The notes below the pieces were generated by a model, which was not told the DNA's origin, did no database searches, and saw nothing but the letters and a program-made list of their open reading frames with translations. DNA of 8,885 nt, from NCBI GenBank assembly GCA_947175005.1, contig CAMWLD010000072.1, positions 1 through 8,885 on the forward strand. The letters run 5' to 3'. The stretch is from an uncultured Ruminococcus sp. Lineage in GTDB: Bacteria; Bacillota; Clostridia; Oscillospirales; Ruminococcaceae. Shown here piece by piece: positions 6,087-8,885 of this stretch (position 1 is its first letter; each line of letters opens with the position of its first letter). The position numbers were made by a program, and so were the translations under genes.

Positions 6087-6106
6087 CGTGCCGTTTTCGG
6101 GGCACG
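6087..6106 (+). other. Hairpin just before the ribosome site of the 195-residue gene
   Basis: CGTGCC (6087-6092) and GGCACG (6101-6106) pair perfectly around an 8-base loop. The hairpin ends four bases before the AAGGAG ribosome site. No T-run follows, so it is not a terminator. It could stabilise the message or affect translation, but it may be chance. The same hairpin is at 7633-7652 in copy 2. Confidence 0.4.
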
Positions 6107-6124
6107 TTAAGGAGATGTAAAAAT

Positions 6125-6712
6125 ATGCCGTTTATAGGGACTTCCGGGGCGGGATTGCAGAAAAAATCCTCCGGTGCAAGAATGCTTGAACGGGCTTACA
6201 CAGCCCTGCCTAAGGTAAACGACGAGGAAAAGGCAAAGCTGGAGAGCGCAAAGGCAAAGGCGAAATTCCGTGAAAACAAGGCGGCGGGACTTGCAGAGCT
6301 CAAAAGCGCGTCGGGAGAGCTTTTGCGTGCCTCCGGGCGGCTTTGCGAGGCGGAGATCATGAGCGACAGGGACTTTAAAAAAGAAGTCGAGGGATTTGCC
6401 AAAAGCTACAGTCTTACCTGCAAGGCTGTGGAGCATTCCGACAGGTTTGTTTCGGGAAAATCGGTGGATATGGAGGGCGTGACAGGCTCTTATAAAAAGG
6501 CTCTGGAAAAGGTTGGCATATACCCCGAGGGAGAAAATATGACCGTTCATGAGGACGAGCTTGCAAGGAATATGGGAGAGGCGAAAAAGCTTTTCGGCAG
6601 CCGTTTTTCCTATGGCAGACGCATTGCTCAAAAGGCAGCCGAGCTGCGCAGCCTTGCGGTAAAAGCGGAGAATGTAACGGGCATATATGACAGAACTGGC
6701 AGCGGACTGTAA
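6125..6712 (+). CDS. Uncharacterised 195-residue helical protein, copy 1
   Basis: Unknown function and no recognised named family. It is hydrophilic, with no signal peptide or membrane segment and a single Cys pair (in GRLCEAE and LTCKA). Residues about 20-70 are Ala/Lys/Glu-rich and probably a coiled coil. Residues about 118-175 run V-T-G-S-Y-K-K-A-L-E-K-V-G-I, an acidic 'H-E-D-E-L' turn, then K-K-L-F-G-S and a final helix (RIAQKAAELRSLA). This order (growing index helix, 'DEDKL', 'v..LFg', Ser/Ala-rich helix) resembles the C-terminal region of FliD-like filament-cap proteins and related Clostridial proteins; that is a pattern impression only. A good AAGGAG site lies about 10 bases before the ATG. 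The gene follows the COG3581-type gene by 94 bases and is closed by a terminator hairpin. An identical copy is at 7671-8258. Confidence 0.85.
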   Translation: MPFIGTSGAGLQKKSSGARMLERAYTALPKVNDEEKAKLESAKAKAKFRENKAAGLAELKSASGELLRASGRLCEAEIMSDRDFKKEVEGFAKSYSLTCKAVEHSDRFVSGKSVDMEGVTGSYKKALEKVGIYPEGENMTVHEDELARNMGEAKKLFGSRFSYGRRIAQKAAELRSLAVKAENVTGIYDRTGSGL

Positions 6713-6750
6713 CCTGTACCGATATAATAAAAATTTCTTTTCAGATAATG

Positions 6751-6778
6751 ATTGCCGGGATAAAACACCGGCAATTTT
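6751..6778 (+). terminator. Rho-independent terminator after the 195-residue gene, copy 1
   Basis: ATTGCCGG (6751-6758) and CCGGCAAT (6768-6775) form a perfect 8-base stem with a 9-base loop, followed by a short T-run (TTTT including the last stem base). It lies 39 bases after the stop codon and before the methyltransferase-like gene, which therefore probably has its own weak promoter. The short T-run implies moderate strength. Confidence 0.7.
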
Positions 6779-6840
6779 ACTGACCCATATTGAATTGATA
6801 ATATGCAGAGCCGCAAACCGGGATTTTCGGAGGAAAAGCA

Positions 6841-7041
6841 ATGAACAAAGACAACAATAAAAAAGGGCATTTGCCAATTTACGGTATAGGGCCAATACTT
6901 TGCTTTCCAATGGCAGTACTGACCGCTGTGGGTATATTTTTATCCGAAAAAGAATATATTGTGGGAAAAATTTCAAATAACACGATAAATACAATCCTCC
7001 TTGTTATTGGTATTCATCAAATATTCTCCCTTGGGAAATAA
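6841..7041 (+). pseudogene. Truncated methyltransferase-like gene at the duplication junction
   Basis: The first 58 codons are identical to the intact gene beginning at 8387 and include the first membrane segment and part of the second. At 7015-7016 the sequence jumps into the COG3581-type gene in the wrong frame. Only eight foreign residues (HQIFSLGK) are added before TAA at 7039-7041. The GGAGG ribosome site is kept, so a 66-residue membrane peptide could still be made. It lacks the RNP...Y and EE...Y motifs needed for methyl transfer and is expected to be inactive. Confidence 0.85.
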
Positions 7042-7576
7042 TGACCTGCACCGCTATCTGGAGTCGGAGGGCTGCGAGGTTTACTGCCCGGGACTTATAG
7101 ATTTCCTTATTTTTATGGGAGATCACCATGTGGTGGAAACCGAGCTTTATCACGTTAAGTACAAGAAATATGTGGCTTCCACGGCGGTCAAGGGCTTTTT
7201 CAAGATGATGCAGAACAAGATCATCAAGGCGGTCAAGGACACGAGATTTTTCGGCCCCACCCCCTTTGAAAAGGCTAAAAAGGACGTTGAGCCCTTTGTT
7301 TCCCCTGCCAACAAAATGGGCGAGGGTTGGTTATTGACGGCGGAAATGATAGATATGATCCATATGGGCATTAACAGCATAGTCTGCGCCCAGCCTTTCG
7401 GCTGCCTGCCCAACCACATCATAGGCAAGGGCATGATACGCAAGCTGCGGGAGACCTTCCCCCAGTCCAACATTGTACCCATTGACTATGACCCGGGCGC
7501 TACAAAGGTAAATCAGGAAAACCGCATTAAGCTTATGCTGTCCACTGCAAGGCAGCAGAAAATAATTAATAATTAA
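7016..7576 (+). pseudogene. 5'-truncated COG3581-type gene fragment
   Basis: Codons 234-419 of the COG3581-type gene (186 residues plus stop) are repeated without the N-terminal half. The frame continues upstream through the truncated methyltransferase-like gene only as far as a TTG at 7001, with no ribosome site. The conserved NDTC and GGGC cysteines are missing, although the C-terminal CAQPFGC remains. Expression as a functional protein is unlikely. It overlaps the end of the truncated methyltransferase-like reading frame (stop at 7041). Confidence 0.88.
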
Positions 7577-7587
7577 TAATTAATAAT
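7561..7587 (+). repeat. AATAATT heptamer repeat, copy 2
   Basis: This is the duplicate of the heptamer repeat at 6015-6041, with the same number of units. Such repeats usually mutate quickly in copy number, so the equal length supports a very young duplication or an artefact. Confidence 0.7.
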
Positions 7588-7632
7588 GAGCGTGGGCGGT
7601 GCGATACCGATAATAATGATTTTGCATTTGAC

Positions 7633-7652
7633 CGTGCCGTTTTCGGGGCACG
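7633..7652 (+). other. Hairpin just before the ribosome site, copy 2
   Basis: Duplicate of the CGTGCC/GGCACG hairpin at 6087-6106, in the same position relative to the second 195-residue gene. Confidence 0.4.
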
Positions 7653-7670
7653 TTAAGGAGATGTAAAAAT

Positions 7671-8258
7671 ATGCCGTTTATAGGGACTTCCGGGGCGGGA
7701 TTGCAGAAAAAATCCTCCGGTGCAAGAATGCTTGAACGGGCTTACACAGCCCTGCCTAAGGTAAACGACGAGGAAAAGGCAAAGCTGGAGAGCGCAAAGG
7801 CAAAGGCGAAATTCCGTGAAAACAAGGCGGCGGGACTTGCAGAGCTCAAAAGCGCGTCGGGAGAGCTTTTGCGTGCCTCCGGGCGGCTTTGCGAGGCGGA
7901 GATCATGAGCGACAGGGACTTTAAAAAAGAAGTCGAGGGATTTGCCAAAAGCTACAGTCTTACCTGCAAGGCTGTGGAGCATTCCGACAGGTTTGTTTCG
8001 GGAAAATCGGTGGATATGGAGGGCGTGACAGGCTCTTATAAAAAGGCTCTGGAAAAGGTTGGCATATACCCCGAGGGAGAAAATATGACCGTTCATGAGG
8101 ACGAGCTTGCAAGGAATATGGGAGAGGCGAAAAAGCTTTTCGGCAGCCGTTTTTCCTATGGCAGACGCATTGCTCAAAAGGCAGCCGAGCTGCGCAGCCT
8201 TGCGGTAAAAGCGGAGAATGTAACGGGCATATATGACAGAACTGGCAGCGGACTGTAA
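7671..8258 (+). CDS. Uncharacterised 195-residue helical protein, copy 2
   Basis: Identical in protein and apparently in DNA to 6125-6712, with the same AAGGAG ribosome site, upstream hairpin and downstream terminator. It follows the 5'-truncated COG3581-type fragment. Its expression would depend on a promoter inside the repeated unit or on read-through past the copy 1 terminator (6751-6778), since the strong promoter at 4706-4734 lies upstream of copy 1. This is the only gene for which the duplication gives two complete copies, so any benefit of the duplication would most simply come from its dosage. Confidence 0.87.
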   Translation: MPFIGTSGAGLQKKSSGARMLERAYTALPKVNDEEKAKLESAKAKAKFRENKAAGLAELKSASGELLRASGRLCEAEIMSDRDFKKEVEGFAKSYSLTCKAVEHSDRFVSGKSVDMEGVTGSYKKALEKVGIYPEGENMTVHEDELARNMGEAKKLFGSRFSYGRRIAQKAAELRSLAVKAENVTGIYDRTGSGL

Positions 8259-8296
8259 CCTGTACCGATATAATAAAAATTTCTTTTCAGATAATG

Positions 8297-8324
8297 ATTG
8301 CCGGGATAAAACACCGGCAATTTT
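8297..8324 (+). terminator. Rho-independent terminator after the 195-residue gene, copy 2
   Basis: Duplicate of the hairpin at 6751-6778: 8-base ATTGCCGG/CCGGCAAT stem, 9-base loop and short T-run. It separates the 195-residue gene from the methyltransferase-like gene. Confidence 0.7.
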
Positions 8325-8386
8325 ACTGACCCATATTGAATTGATAATATGCAGAGCCGCAAACCGGGATTTTCGGAGGAAAAGCA

Positions 8387-8885
8387 ATGAACAAAGACAA
8401 CAATAAAAAAGGGCATTTGCCAATTTACGGTATAGGGCCAATACTTTGCTTTCCAATGGCAGTACTGACCGCTGTGGGTATATTTTTATCCGAAAAAGAA
8501 TATATTGTGGGAAAAATTTCAAATAACACGATAAATACAATCCTCCTTGTTATTGGTATTCTTCTGATAATCGAGGGAGCAACGCTGTTTTTCGGCGCTG
8601 ATGCAGGCGGCGATCTTCAGAGTGACATAAAAGACAATAAGCTGAAAACCAATGGTGCATATAAGTATGTGAGAAATCCATGTTACACATTATTTCTCCT
8701 TGGCAGCACAGGTGCGATCCTTATAGAACATAATCCTCTGCTGCTGATCCTTCCTTTGTTGTTCTGGTTAGAAATGACGGTAGTGTTGAAAAATACAGAG
8801 GAAAAGTGGTTGAATGATTTGTATGGTCAGGAGTATGTTGAATACTGTAAAAATGTAAACAGATGTATCCCTTGGTTTCCGAAAA
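8387..8885 (+). CDS. Isoprenylcysteine-methyltransferase-like membrane protein, C-terminus cut by window edge
   Basis: The first 166 residues of an integral membrane protein of the ICMT/PEMT-type methyltransferase group. Hydrophobic segments lie at about 12-34, 50-70 and 100-134. The family's cofactor region is visible: T-N-G-A-Y-K-Y-V95-R-N-P-C-Y100, then E138-E-K-W-L...Y-G-Q-E-Y150...Y153 and a closing R-C-I-P-W. Relatives use S-adenosylmethionine to methylate small lipophilic or prenylated substrates; bacterial substrates are mostly unknown. GGAGG lies about 7 bases before ATG 8387. The frame is still open at the last base, but the RxIP motif normally lies near the C-terminus, so only a few residues are probably missing. 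It is richer in A+T than the preceding genes and sits behind a terminator. Its first 58 codons also occur in the broken copy at 6841. Confidence 0.85.
   Translation, partial: MNKDNNKKGHLPIYGIGPILCFPMAVLTAVGIFLSEKEYIVGKISNNTINTILLVIGILLIIEGATLFFGADAGGDLQSDIKDNKLKTNGAYKYVRNPCYTLFLLGSTGAILIEHNPLLLILPLLFWLEMTVVLKNTEEKWLNDLYGQEYVEYCKNVNRCIPWFPK

Larger units (their letters stand above)
5469..7015 (+). repeat. Direct tandem duplication, copy 1 (period 1546 bases)
   Basis: This segment recurs immediately downstream with an offset of exactly 1546 bases. Checking base by base at the edges, identity begins at 5469 (the preceding base differs) and ends at 7015. Inside, genes, intergenic spacers and silent positions appear identical in both copies, and all translated frames are the same. 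Copy 1 contains codons 234-419 of the COG3581-type gene, the 195-residue gene, its terminator, and the first 58 codons of the methyltransferase-like gene. Confidence 0.95.
7015..8561 (+). repeat. Direct tandem duplication, copy 2 (period 1546 bases)
   Basis: Second copy of 5469-7015. It starts at the shared C at 7015 and ends at 8561, after which the sequence continues into the rest of the methyltransferase-like gene. One base is shared at the junction, within an imperfect TATTC/TATAC match. No transposase, target-site duplication or long homologous repeat flanks it. I found no difference between the copies. Confidence 0.95.

Noticed and set aside
6107..6994. Minus-strand open frame of 295 codons, repeated at 7653-8540
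   Set aside because: It is antisense to the 195-residue gene and runs through its terminator and the methyltransferase-like start. Its presence in both copies only reflects the duplication.
5469..8561. Transposon or integrated element as the cause of the repeat
   Set aside because: No transposase or integrase, no terminal inverted repeats and no target duplication. The repeat ends lie inside ordinary genes.

Overview
The window looks like chromosomal DNA from a low-to-mid GC Gram-positive gut or rumen Clostridium-type bacterium, probably Ruminococcus or a relative in the Oscillospiraceae. This rests on Shine-Dalgarno-driven genes (AAAGGAGG-like and a recurrent AAAGGCGG variant), two lipoboxes of Firmicute type, a consensus sigma-A promoter, and a 2-hydroxyacyl-CoA-dehydratase-type iron-sulfur protein typical of anaerobic Clostridia. 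The taxonomy is inferred, because no rRNA or tRNA gene is present. No phage gene, transposase, CRISPR array or riboswitch was seen.

Region 1 (1-1224, minus strand) is a three-gene operon of unknown function: an 83-residue helical protein, a 139-142-residue helical protein, and an Asn/Gly/Gln/Tyr-rich low-complexity protein that runs off the left edge. All three have AAAGGCGGT-type ribosome sites. For the middle gene, that site points to an ACG codon nine bases upstream of the first ATG. Region 2 (1225-4647, plus strand) is transcribed divergently. It holds a YfcE/MJ0936-type metallophosphoesterase, an AT-rich lipoprotein with a Thr/Glu-rich stalk and a calcium-loop-like motif, an SGNH/GDSL-hydrolase lipoprotein, and a SUKH-3-type protein that looks like an orphan immunity gene. 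The two lipoproteins and the esterase suggest cell-surface work, probably on carbohydrate or envelope esters.

Region 3 (4706-8885, plus strand) opens with a clear promoter (TTGAAA, 17 bases, TATAAT) driving a stand-alone 419-residue protein of the COG3581 / acyl-CoA dehydratase activase-related family. It is followed by a 195-residue protein of unknown function, a terminator hairpin, and an isoprenylcysteine-methyltransferase-like membrane protein.

The outstanding feature is a head-to-tail duplication of about 1546 bp that appears identical in both copies (5469-7015 and 7015-8561). It starts inside the COG3581-type gene and ends inside the methyltransferase-like gene. The outer genes each keep one full-length version: the COG3581-type gene upstream, and the methyltransferase-like gene downstream (cut only by the window edge). 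The 195-residue gene is doubled, and the junction holds two broken fragments. There is only one base of shared sequence at the junction and no mobile element, so this is either a very recent spontaneous duplication or an assembly artefact.
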